Part shown: positions 34,143 through 43,680 of the stretch, piece by piece | Layout: each line of letters opens with the position of its first letter | Position numbering within the stretch: the first letter of the stretch is position 1 | From: Loripinus fragilis | Taxonomy: Eukaryota > Mollusca > Bivalvia > Lucinida > Lucinidae | Assembly: GCA_964019695.1 (NCBI GenBank) | Contig: OZ026515.1 | Location: 134,004,849-134,068,848, forward strand | Direction of reading: 5' to 3' | Length of the DNA stretch: 64,000 nt | The notes under the pieces: generated by a model | The model's input: only the letters and a program-made list of their open reading frames with translations | The model's database searches: none | What the model was told of the DNA's origin: nothing | Position numbers and translations under genes: made by a program

Positions 34143-34232
34143 GACAAACTATTACATCCGTGGATCATCGTGGCTACAGCATGGGATAGAAATGTATAGA
34201 ACTCCCGTAAAACAAAAATCTGCACCCTGCAG

Positions 34233-34960
34233 AACGTGTCTGCATGGTCTGTGGAAAGAGCGCACAAGAGGTCCGAAGGATCGAATCCACAAAAAGATCA
34301 GACATCAACGTCAAAGCATTGCTCGCCAAATATAGGGGCATTAATGTAGAGAGTGGCGTTAGGCTTAAATGAAATATATGTGCGTTCCTGTTGCCTACCT
34401 ACCCTAAATTTTTTTAACCCTATATACCCTAAACAATAAAATGGTCTTTGGAGAAAAAATGGGCACTTTTTCAATTTCTGTCACTATTTTCTTTGTTAAA
34501 TGTTATAACAAAATTTAATCATTTCCCTACCTACCTACCCTAAATTTTCTTGGCATGAAACAGGAACCACACATATATTTCATTTAAGCCTTATGTGTAG
34601 AAACTGTTACTCGAAATTACAGAACCTCGATCAAAGATGTAGACTTTTTTATGAGGAGTGCCAACGAAATGCAAGGATAGTGATGCGTGCTAATACTAAA
34701 AGAATGATGCGCTCCTCTCCTCTCTCTGGACCACAAAAGAGAACTAACTTCTCAAAAACACCAACAAAAACACGCAAAACACAACGCAAAACACAATTGT
34801 TTAAAGAGAGTGCCACCCCTGAAAGTACCACACCCGAGGAAATTGGCCTTAAAGTGGATTTTGTTACTGGTAGGATGTGTTTCCAGGCTTTAAGTGACCC
34901 CCGTTTTTCTTTTTTAAATAGCTTTAGAATGATCTTAGAAGAATGCACACCGCGTAAACC
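34233..34960 (+). pseudogene. Cys-rich (CX2C-X37-CX2C) gene fragment in E1, split by a MITE
   Basis: Counterpart of 31822-32550. The exon-like part begins after accctgcag at 34232 and stays open to 34361. The 229-bp MITE follows, and the frame resumes at 34593 (MCRNCYSKLQNL) until about 34957, where it runs into R2 sequence (KPEPPPPSPS is repeat-encoded). Differences from the E2 copy are mostly single residues (for example YEE/YEG, NAR/NGR, KYR/KYG). The same break points in both copies show that capture, MITE insertion and truncation came before E2 jumped into E1. Confidence 0.7.
34362..34590 (+). mobile_element. 229-bp MITE with TTA duplication, in E1
   Basis: TIRs GGCTTAAATGAAATATATG and complement, flanked by TTA (34359-34361, 34591-34593). 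Exactly the same length as the E2 copy. Confidence 0.85.
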
Positions 34961-34964
34961 GGAG

Positions 34965-35207
34965 CCCCCCCCCCCCTCCCCTTCCTAAAAAATCACAAGT
35001 TATTGTGATAGCAATTAGGATCCTCCCTTGGATGGACCTCCCCTGAAAATGTTGGACCCCCTCTGGATCCTTGGGAAAGTATAGTTTTCTCTGCAATAAA
35101 ACCATTGCCCCCACCCCCCCCCCCCTCTGTAAAATAAGCTGAGAACTATTAAACGTCTCAGTCTGGACTTCCCCCCCCCCTGTCAAAAATTCCTGGATCC
35201 GCGCATG
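34965..35207 (-). mobile_element. R2-like element in E1
   Basis: Mirror of 31573-31815; ends TCCTGGATCCGCGCATG. Several poly-C runs. Confidence 0.65.
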
Positions 35208-35476
35208 ATATTATACATGCTTTAAAGTCATATTACGGGGGTCGCGCACATGCGTTCCTTTTTCGCCACGCTCCCTAACTGTGAATGATGACCATCCCGC
35301 CCCCTCCCCTAAAATATCCACAATTTTATCATAGATCCCATAAAATATTTATTCAATCTGAACCCCTAAAATTATTGAAATTAAAAGTTAGACCCCCTCC
35401 TTAAAAAAGGTCCGAGTCCACATAGGCTACGAAATATCAGAGTAACCCCATTCCGATCGGAAATCCCCGACACAGG

Positions 35477-35744
35477 CATGCACGGACCCAGAAAGTGTTG
35501 TTAGAGAGAGTCCAATTTATCTTCAACAACTTTTTTATAGTGAGAATCCAAATACCTTTCAAGGTGTATCATCATCGGCCAATTTCAATGGCGTTTCGCT
35601 AGCGGCCGAATTAATGGCCCAACATTGAATTCTGGCTTGCCTTTGAGATTTTCAAGTGGATCCAGACGAGTATTGCTAAATAAATCCTATGGCTTTGTGA
35701 TTTTGCTGGGCCCGGAGCCCCGGTCCCCTCTGGATCCGCGCATG
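35477..35744 (+). mobile_element. R2 element in E1
   Basis: CATGCACGGACCCAGAAAG to CTCTGGATCCGCGCATG. Mirror of 31035-31302. Confidence 0.75.
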
Positions 35745-35789
35745 GATAGTTTTCCTCGTAACCTGGCTTATTTAATGAACATGAGACAG

Positions 35790-35937
35790 AGGGGCCGCGG
35801 GTTCGAGCCTCACAGGTGTCACTGCGTTGTGTCCTTGAGCAAGACACATTAATCATAGCTTAGTACCGGTTCAACCCAGGAAGACCCGTCCCTACATAAC
35901 TGAAATATTGTTGATGGGACGTAAGAATCAAATCAAA
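35790..35937 (+). mobile_element. tRNA-derived SINE, truncated head, in E1
   Basis: GGGTTCGAGCCTCACAGG, then GTCCTTGAGCAAGACACATT and GATGGGACGTAAGAATC. Mirror of 30841-31000. Confidence 0.7.
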
Positions 35938-36619
35938 CAAATCTCCTTCGCAATGCTGGTCCAATGTCATGTGCTCCGGAAACATAAACTTCTTTTAACA
36001 CCAAACACATTATTCAGAATACAGGCACAGAGGATTTTGTAATAATATAGTGGTGTTTAATAATGAGAGAATGGTCGACATTGTTGCGCTGGTTCGATGT
36101 TGGTACAAGGTTGGTATGCGGCGACGCCCACATTTCCACCAACTACCAACGTGGGCCCAACGTATCTTTGCTATCTGTGTAGTGACCCCAAACACAAAAT
36201 ATGACGTCCGCTGATATTGTTCACGAATTCCAAGCATACTCGCACCTGGGTGAGAAAGGGGGGGGGGGTACTCTGATATTTTCATACATACGTAGGCCCG
36301 GACCATTTTTGGGGTTAACTTTTTGGTGTTTTGTGATGACCCCAAAAGATATCCACAAAATCTTCATACCCCAAAAAATATTCATTTTTCTGAAAATCCT
36401 CAAAGGTATTGAAATTCAAAATTTTGAACCCCAAAATGGTGCGAGCCCACGTATGAATGAAAATATTATAGTACCCCCCCCCCCCCCACCCTCTCCTCGC
36501 AGATAGAAACAGGGGCCGGGGGCGTCCAGACTCAAATAACAGAAAAAAAACTCTGATAAGGGTGTTTTTGTTGGGTTTTTTTTGCAACTATATTTTTTTA
36601 CGGTTCAAAATGGTCGAAA

Positions 36620-36745
36620 CATTTATCGGGGGGGGGGGGGGGGGGGGGGGGTGCAACTTTTTATTATTATTATTTTTTGTTTGGGGGGGGGGGGGTTTGG
36701 GGGGATGCAAATCCTTATTTCTATAGAAACCTATATAACTTGTGA

Positions 36746-36789
<44 letters not shown>

Positions 36790-37375
36790 CCGGACCACCT
36801 ATTCCTCTCTGGATTCGCGCATGGGTAAGAAATAAGTAATTGCCCACTTCCCTGTCACGGATTGAGTTTTCTGAAAGTCTCAGAAGGTTTACCGGCCGGC
36901 GCAGTCGGTAACATGTCTGACTACTGTTTTTTTTTGTTTTTTTTTCGGGGATGGGGGGGGGGGGGGGGGCAAATGCTTATTTCCAACGAAACTTAAAGAA
37001 CTTGTGATTATTATTTATTTTTAATTGGGGGGGGGGGGGGTGTCCAGACCACCTATCTCCCTCTGGATCCGCACATCGGTTAGAAATAAGTAATTGCCCA
37101 CTTCCCCGTCACGGATTGAGTTTTGTAGGTGCAAACTGAAAGTCTCATAAGTGTTTCCCCTGTGAACATTTGAAATTCCAGAAAATAGTTGTACCGGGCC
37201 GCGTTGCGTCTGACTAGATGCGGGGTAAATGTCTTTTTGTTTATTTTCGGGTGGCGGGGGATGCTTATTTCTATAGAAACCCATAGAACATGTGATTTTT
37301 AGGGGGATGGGGGGGGTAGGGTCCGGACCACCTAACCCCCTCTGGATCCACGCATCCAGTGTTGAGTTGGGGATG
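36620..37375 (+). repeat. R2-like ends and poly-G runs in E1
   Basis: Contains uninterrupted G runs of 24 (36628-36651) and 37 (36752-36788), and several of 11-20. They sit between the R2-type sequence GTCCGGACCACCTA and TTTCTATAGAAACC. The equivalent C run in E2 (30001-30023) is 23 long, so length has changed since duplication or was misread. Confidence 0.8.
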
Positions 37376-37731
37376 CTTATTTCTATAGGAACCTTTTGAA
37401 CTTGTAATTTTTCAGATAACTTTATAAAAAAATCCAATCCGCACGTACAATTGGGCCACTATCGGCCCGCCAACGAACCACCATCCGCAGGTGACGGTTC
37501 GTCGGCTCGTGATGGGATGCTAGCTGGGAGCAGTTGTTTAAAAATCGCAAATGCACTTTTTATTCAATACCGCAGATGGACTCAAGACGTCACAGGTATT
37601 TTCCAATACTACGTATTTTTCCATTACTACGTCAATGTATATGCTATAAATAGACGCAATGGCGTTTAGTAGTTACCTGTCTTAATATGCTGACAAGCTA
37701 TTAAAGGGAGAGAACCAGTCTAATATAGCAG

Positions 37732-37940
37732 ATGAATAGAACAGAACAGAGCCTCTAATCGTAACAGCAACCAACCCTCGTTGTTGCCGCTGCGCGGCAA
37801 CAACTCGTTGGTTGGTTGCTATTAAGTTGTACCAGTGACATATGTCTGTCACAAATCCAACGTAGGAAAGAGGAGTTTGCAGTATTCCGAGACATTTCTT
37901 GCAAACACACACCAAAGGCAATCAATGAGCCAAATATGAA
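37732..37940. repeat. Hairpin CGTTGTTGCCGC
   Basis: CAACCAACCCTCGTTGTTGC and GCGGCAACAACTCGTTGGTTGGTTG form a strong hairpin at about 37770-37821, just outside E1. The rest is unremarkable. Confidence 0.6.
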
Positions 37941-38212
37941 GTTTGTTTTGATTCTTTATGTCCCAGTCAACATTTTATCACTAATGTTGGTACGAGTCTT
38001 CCTGTGCTGCAGCGGATAAAGTGGATTTCTCAAAGACACAACGAAGTGACTCCGCTAGCGGTGAGACTCGCACTTCATGTATGTAGCAACCCTTTGATCC
38101 CCCATCTTCTCCAGCGAAGGTTTCGTTGGTAGATAGTGAATCGCAACCCTTGGTAGGACAAGATGCTGATCCCCAGTCTAAAGCTCTACCAACTGAGCCA
38201 CTGCGGTTGCAA
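37941..38212 (-). mobile_element. tRNA-derived SINE (minus strand)
   Basis: Minus-strand head GCAACCGCAGTGGCTCAGTT-GGTAGAGC is a good A box. The body and tail (TGGGACATAAAGAATCAAA) resemble 12428-12625 but with an inserted stretch and substitutions, so it is an older copy. Confidence 0.6.
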
Positions 38213-38539
38213 CCCATTGATCCCTCTGGGACAGCTGAGCCAATGTACTCCATCCGATTATAAACCCTCTCAGTTAAAAAATGAAGAAGGAGCCAAAGAC
38301 GGATTTGAAGTATGTTTGACATTGACCTTTGACTCCAATGTCATATCTGTATGCCAAAATGTCGTTGCAATCGCCACACCATAGTTCATTGTGCCATATG
38401 AACACCCTGCACCAAAATATGAAAGTGGAGTTCGTATTAAGAGTCGTAAAACAGGTATCAAGAATATCTGAACTTGACCTTTGACTCCGTGATCATGTCC
38501 ATATTCTGAGACCTTTGTAATCTTGAACAAACAAGATAT

Positions 38540-38678
38540 AGATTACGCAATGAATCAGACCTTTAAACTATTCCTGCTTAATCACAACAATACTATCTCA
38601 GTAACACGAGCCTGGAACAGATTTTCTGAAGAAACAAAAACCTCGCCTTCTGTCGCCGCATCCAAAAACAAACTTAAT
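38540..38678 (+). pseudogene. LINE ORF2 C-terminus, left part (split)
   Basis: The frame reads ISVTRAWNRFSEETKTSPSV, then AASKNKLN. This is the 'V..WN.LP......SPS...FK..L' block that follows the reverse transcriptase in many LINEs. It ends exactly at the TTAAT duplication of the CAC-ended element; the next block is at 40568. Confidence 0.7.
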
Positions 38679-40562
38679 CACCCCCTATACCCGATGATAC
38701 AACCGATTTTTTACATCGAAGAGCCGATACAAAACACAACGTCACGTGCGAGGATGGACTCGGGTAAGTTGACGATGTTTTGATGTTTACAGGCAATAAT
38801 AGGAGGAGTTGTGAGCCGAGACTTTTGGGAGAAATAAAGTGAACCTGCCTCTATTTTTCGCCATAAGTAGTCTTTTATAAAGCGTCCCCTTGCGATGGAT
38901 ATTCTGTATTTATCGTCGGAATTTTCCACCACAGACACGAAAATTGATTACACTCGCTAATTGCTCGAATACTTCTTCACCGATTGCCCGTCCAAAACGT
39001 TCTGGATTTACCAGAAGCACTCTTTGTTAAATACCAGCAGAAGAAAATAATGAAATCCAACCGCATTCTACAAAAAACGGTGCTAAACACACACAGGGTT
39101 GTTCGATTAGGATACTTTCTACATCGATGAGTCTATGCCCGTGATACAACACACTTCGAAGAGGTATTTTTGAAAAATGATACAACAGACATCGAAGAGT
39201 TCGACCAAAAATGATATTTGTTACTTTGGAGACTTCTGAATATTAATAAGCATATGGAATAGCGAGCAAAAACGAGTCAGACCAGATATTTTTGGCATTT
39301 ATCTCTCTTATAAACATGCCTTGGGTGATGCTAATGGATGAAACAATTAAAGGACTGCAAAACTTACCCTGATCGGTGTTTTCGATAATTTGAATTGTAT
39401 AACCCCCTTCCACTGTGTAAGTCCAAAGATAACCCTTTTGTACTGAGGTCAAATTTATACACAGCTTACTCTCTTATTTTTGAAACAGTTGTACGTACAG
39501 TAAACAAAGGGTCACTTAATGTATTTTTACTGTTTTGAAACTCAGATACGACCAGGCCCTGGGGGGGTGCAAATTTTTTTTAAGCCCCCTTATCGACGTG
39601 CCCACTTGGGCGGATTTAGAGGGGAAACAGGAAAATCACAAGTTATATGGGTTTCTATAGAGAATAAGCAATCGGACTAGACCCCCCCACACCTCTGAAA
39701 GAAGTTGGACCCCCCCCCCCCAGGCAGAAAATGTTGGACCTCCTCTCGAACCTTGGAAAAGGATAAAAAGGATAGTTTTCTTTGAAAGTACCCTTTGGAC
39801 TTCTGTAAAATATGTTGAGGACTAAAAAACGTTGTCAGAGCTTTTTTTATGTCAGACGGACCTGGATCCCCCCTGAAGAAAATTCTTGCATCCGCGCATG
39901 ATCCTATTACCCTCCCCACAGGGGAGGGGGGTATCTCCCTATATATATAAAGCATACACATGTGCCGCAGAAATAACCCCAATTTCTTCCAGAGGAGGGG
40001 GGTCGTGTCCAATTGCTTATTCCCTACAGAAACCCATACATTTTGTGATTTTTCTGTTTTCCCCATTTTTCAAAAATAACTCTTCGAAGTGTGTCGTAGT
40101 ACGGACATAGACTCATCTATGTAGAAAGTATCCTAATCAAACAACCATGTGTGTGTTTAGCACCGTTTTTTGTAGAATGTGGTTGGATTTCATTATTTTC
40201 TACTGCTGGTATTTAACAAAGAATGCTTCTAGTTTATCCAGAACGTTTAGGACGGGCAATCGGTGAAGAAGTATTCGAGCAATTAGCGAGTGTAATAAAT
40301 ATTCGTGTCTGTAGTGGAAAATTCCGTCGATAAATACAGAATATCTATCGCAAGGGGACGCTTTATAAAAGACTACTTATGGCGAAAAATAGAGGTAGGT
40401 ACACTTTTTTCTCCCAAAGTCTCGGCTCACAACTCCTCCTATTATTGCCTGTAAACATCAAAACATCGTCAACTTACTCGAGTCCATCCTCTCACGTGAC
40501 GTTGTGTTTTGTATCAGCTCTTCGATGTAAAAATTCGGTTGTATCATCGGGTATAGTGGGTG
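38679..40562. mobile_element. CAC-ended element, copy 2 (1,884 bp)
   Basis: Ends CACCCCCTATACCC and CACCCACTATACCC (complement), flanked by TTAAT (38674-38678 and 40563-40567). TIRs are about 0.5 kb (38679-39190 against about 40080-40562) and clearly related to those of 21143-26427. All four TIRs keep a TTATGGCGAAA...AG-GTAGGT-like block. The spacer contains a degenerate R2 piece (39608-39901) and no transposase. It splits a LINE relic whose protein reads on across the gap, which independently confirms the insertion. Confidence 0.87.
39608..39901 (-). repeat. Degenerate R2 element
   Basis: Starts GGGCGGATTTAGAGGGG and ends CTTGCATCCGCGCATG, with several GTTGGACCCC/CCTCC blocks. The core palindrome is lost. 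Confidence 0.55.
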
Positions 40563-40567
40563 TTAAT

Positions 40568-40970
40568 ACAGACATAAAAAAGCCACATCAATATTATTAT
40601 TGCGGTGAGAGATTTGGCCAAATACACTATGCACGCCTACGACTAAATTGTTCTTCTCTACATCAAAATCTATTCCTAAAAAAACATCATAAATGATTCC
40701 CATTGTGAGTGTGGAGAAATTTGAAGACACTGAACACTACATCTTAAATTGTAATCTCTTCCAAAACTTGCGTGAAGAACTCTTAAACACAGTCACCACT
40801 TACTGTCAGCTTACTTTAAATGTACTCATGTATGGAAATGCTAATTTATCAGAATCAGTGAACATAACTATTTTTTCTGCAGTTCAAGAATTTATCTTGA
40901 AGACTAAACGTTTCTTACTCAACAACAACAGCAACAACTACAACTTATTTTCCAACACATAATACATTTT
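40568..40970 (+). pseudogene. LINE ORF2 C-terminus, right part (split)
   Basis: Continues from 38678: YYYCGERFGQIHYARLRLNC, then SSLHQNLF, then (frameshift) CEC.KFEDTEHYILNC and NLREELLN. This is the His/Cys tail seen after the reverse transcriptase in LINEs (H.RLR...S.L...L, C.C....ED..H....C). The frame at 40379-40696 that starts inside the CAC-ended element is a chance fusion. Confidence 0.75.
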
Positions 40971-41065
40971 TGATCTCTTCAATTAATTATGCTTCGTGTT
41001 TGTTCATGCCTTCTTGACAGTTCTTTGCGGCCTAGTGGCCATCTGCTGGAAGAGACTGGTGTAAT

Positions 41066-41495
41066 ATGTTCTTAAAGGGTATCCTTTGGAAGCAAAGACT
41101 GCACCAAAGAACTGAAACCAGAGTGTGCATATTTCCTGGGCCAGACTAGCTAGTTTCTGCCATTTAGGCGTCATCAGTGACCCTCTAATAGTTTCAAAGT
41201 TCCACAATGAAACCCATGATCCCAAAGGACAAGAAAATAAAATCTACACTGTAGTGAAGGGCAGGGAGACGTTCTACTGCCGCCACACAGTCCCAGTCAC
41301 CAGCTGTAGTGGAGTCAAATATGTTCTTAAAGGGTATCCTTTGGAAGCAAAGACTGCACCAAAGAACTGAAACCAGAGTGTGCATATTTCCTGGGCCAGA
41401 CTAGCTAGTTTCTGCCATTTAGGCGTCATCAGTGACCCTCTAATAGTTTCAAAGTTCCACAATGAAACCCATGATCCCAAAGGACAAGAAAATAA
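41066..41495 (-). repeat. Direct duplication, two 175-bp copies
   Basis: 41066-41240 and 41321-41495 look identical, separated by 80 bp. Each encodes on the minus strand a peptide GSWVSLWNFETIRGSLM, then FGAVFASKGYPLRTY. The sequence after the second copy (attgtatcgatttctgatc) matches 3363-3405. A recent tandem duplication, or an assembly repeat. Confidence 0.85.
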
Positions 41496-41989
41496 TACTT
41501 TATTGTATCGATTTCTGATCTTTGCCCCTTACTTACTTTTATATCCCTACACTAACAATTGATTTTGCCTTACGAGCCAAGCATTTGAGCTAGACTCATT
41601 ACTCATTATTATGCTTCAACATTATCCTAGTATAAGATAGAATGAGCTACAAAATGAAGCGCGCTGCTTGATCATGTTATCGCGTTGAACCTGGGTGGAA
41701 AAAAACGTAAGTTTCATCCCTGTGGAGCGATATTCAACCGTTGACTGTATATTATAACCAATGGTTACTAAAAAGTCCAAAATATTATTTGTATATTGCA
41801 TGAATACGAAGAAAATCACAACATCTTAGCTATTGAACATGTGAGGGATACAGATTCGAATAAGTTTTCGTACTACCTTCTGAATCCCGTTTGTATAATG
41901 CTTATATATATTATTACTGTGTTGCTTTGTAAGTATGTATTGTACAAATGAAATAAAATTTAAACTAAACGCTATTTTCTGACTTTTTG
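41496..41989. other. No recognisable gene
   Basis: AT-rich. The 65-residue minus frame at 41622 has no domain. The polyadenylation-like end near 41950 (aaatgaaataaaattt) may close an old element. Confidence 0.35.
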
Positions 41990-43680
41990 TTTATTTTACC
42001 CGTGAGAAATAATAACTAGAGGACGTGAAGGTCCCGAGGCGCTCACCTGAACTCTTTAATAATGTTAAAATAGGTCAAGGTCAACTACAGCTTATAATGA
42101 AATATATTTTGTTTTATCATATATGGGGTGAAGCCATTTGGGTCAAGTGACCTAAGCAATCAAATAAATAATCCATCAGTGATTTCTGTGAAAAATATGT
42201 TTAGATAATGAATGTGGCAGTCCAAATGAGTGGCCTTGGATAAAAGGTCACAGGTCAGCTTATATAAAACCATGGACTCATTAGGTTAAACATTTCTCGC
42301 AAGTATTATAATTTCGGCTTAAACAGTTAAATGAACATTTCAAGATTTTCCCCATATTAATGCATTAGAAATCAAATTTAACCTTGCCATAAATATGTCA
42401 AGGTCAACCTAGATTTATCATTTGTGCAAACCTGGTAGGGCCCACATTCACAATACTACATACCAAGTCCAAAGGCCATTGGCCTTTTTGGTTCCAGAGA
42501 AGAATATATTTAAAGAGGTTTTAACATATATGGGTGTGGTGCTCATCTTAGTTATGTGACCAAAACAATTTGTATAAATTTTGGCTAACCAATCAAATGG
42601 AGCCGTCATATGAAATTTGAGTTCAATTGGCCAAGTGATTTCTGAGAAAACTATGTTTAATATGTTGATGGGACTCCAATATGAGCGAGCTTGGCGGAAA
42701 GGTCAGAGGTCATCTTTGACCTTTGAAAGTTATTTATAGCCAATGCCTCATTGGATTGAACATATCAAGCAGTGATAATGACATTGGCTTCCACAGTATT
42801 TAAAAAATCAAACTTTTCAAAAAAAATCCCATTCAAATGCTTTAGGAAGCAAATTTGACCGTGACGTTAAGTGGGTCAAGGTCATCTTAGGATCATCATT
42901 TAAACAAACTTGGTAGGCCCCATACACCCAATATTACATACCAAGTCCCAAGGTCACCGGCCTTCTGGTTCTGGAGAAGATTTTAAAAGGGGTTTTACCA
43001 TATATATGTGTGGCGGTCATCTTGGTCATGTAACCAAATTATTTTGTGTACATTTTGGCTAACTTATCATAAGGAGTTTTCACATGAAAATTTGAGTTCA
43101 ATTGGGTCAATGGTTTGTGAGAAAACTATGTTTTAATATATTGATGGGACTCTAATATGAGCGACCTAAGCTGAAAGGTCAACCTTGACCTTTGGAATTT
43201 ATTTATAACCATTGGGTTAAACATATCAAGAGAGAATAATGACCAAGGCTTCAGCAGTTTTCAAAAAAAAAAACTTTTCAAAAAAAAAATCATTTAAATG
43301 CATTAGGAAGCGAAATTTGACCTTGACGTTTAGAAGGTCAACTTTGGATCATCATTTGAACAACCTTGGTAGGGCTCACATCCCCACTGCTATATACCAA
43401 GTCCCAAGGTCATCCGCCTTCTGGTTCCTGAGAAGATTTTTAAAGGGTTTTTACCATATATGGGCGTGGAGGCCATCTTGGTCATGTGACCAGGACCATT
43501 TGAACAAACTTTCATTCCCGCCTCCTAAAGAGTCTCCATTTGAAATTGAGATTAATTGGCCCAGTGGTTTCAGAGGAGAAAATATTTGAAAATGTTGACA
43601 GACGGACAACGGACGCCAAAGTGAATGGTATACTATTAGTTCGCCCATGAGCCTTCGGCTCATGTGAGCTAATAAATGTG
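41990..43680. mobile_element. Element of ~460-bp degenerate internal repeats
   Basis: Three diverged units are marked by 'ttttaccatatatgggcgtgg..gtcatctt' at about 42520, 42992 and 43448. Each contains blocks such as GTCAAGGTCAACTT, CATACCAAGTCCCAAGGTCA and GTTCAATTGGCC. The left end has GGCGCTCACCTGA and the right end has the small hairpin CATGAGCCTTCGGCTCATGTGAGCTAA, a weak terminal pair. The frames at 43239-43709 are not genes. Confidence 0.65.

Larger units (their letters stand above)
28618..37722 (+). mobile_element. E1: 9-bp-TSD transposon, outer copy
   Basis: The left end reads TAGATTGGTTCCCC and the right end is the complement of TAGACTGGTTCTCTCC. ATATAGCAG flanks both sides (28609-28617 and 37723-37731), a perfect 9-bp target duplication. 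E1 consists of 28618-29017 plus 33774-37722, about 4.35 kb; the middle is a second copy, E2, in reverse orientation. E1 carries a tRNA-like SINE head, a Cys-rich gene fragment (34233-34960), a 229-bp MITE, another SINE and several GGATCC-ended repeats with long poly-G runs. No transposase is visible, so it must have been moved in trans. A 9-bp duplication suggests Mutator-like elements, and the gene fragment recalls Pack-MULEs. That is inference. Confidence 0.9.

Noticed and set aside
32439..34335. Frames MDWVGQLILTYYPMMQ… (139 and 136 residues) as a gene pair
   Set aside because: The 3' half overlaps the Cys-rich frame in another phase, and the antisense frame is equally open; the conserved Cys pattern lies in the other phase.
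28618..37722. Simple giant palindrome or hairpin-read artefact
   Set aside because: The order is A-B-A'-B', three independent 9-bp duplications fit exactly, empty sites survive, and the copies differ at scattered positions. A foldback read would give A-B-B'-A'. Read-level checking is still worthwhile.
38674..38682. PiggyBac assignment from the TTAA within the TTAAT duplication
   Set aside because: The sister element at 21143 has ATTTG as its duplication, and the TIR ends fit 5 bp in both, so TTAA is coincidental.
40379..40696. 105-residue open frame starting MAKNRG
   Set aside because: It joins the TIR of the CAC-ended element to the LINE relic across the TTAAT duplication, a chance fusion.
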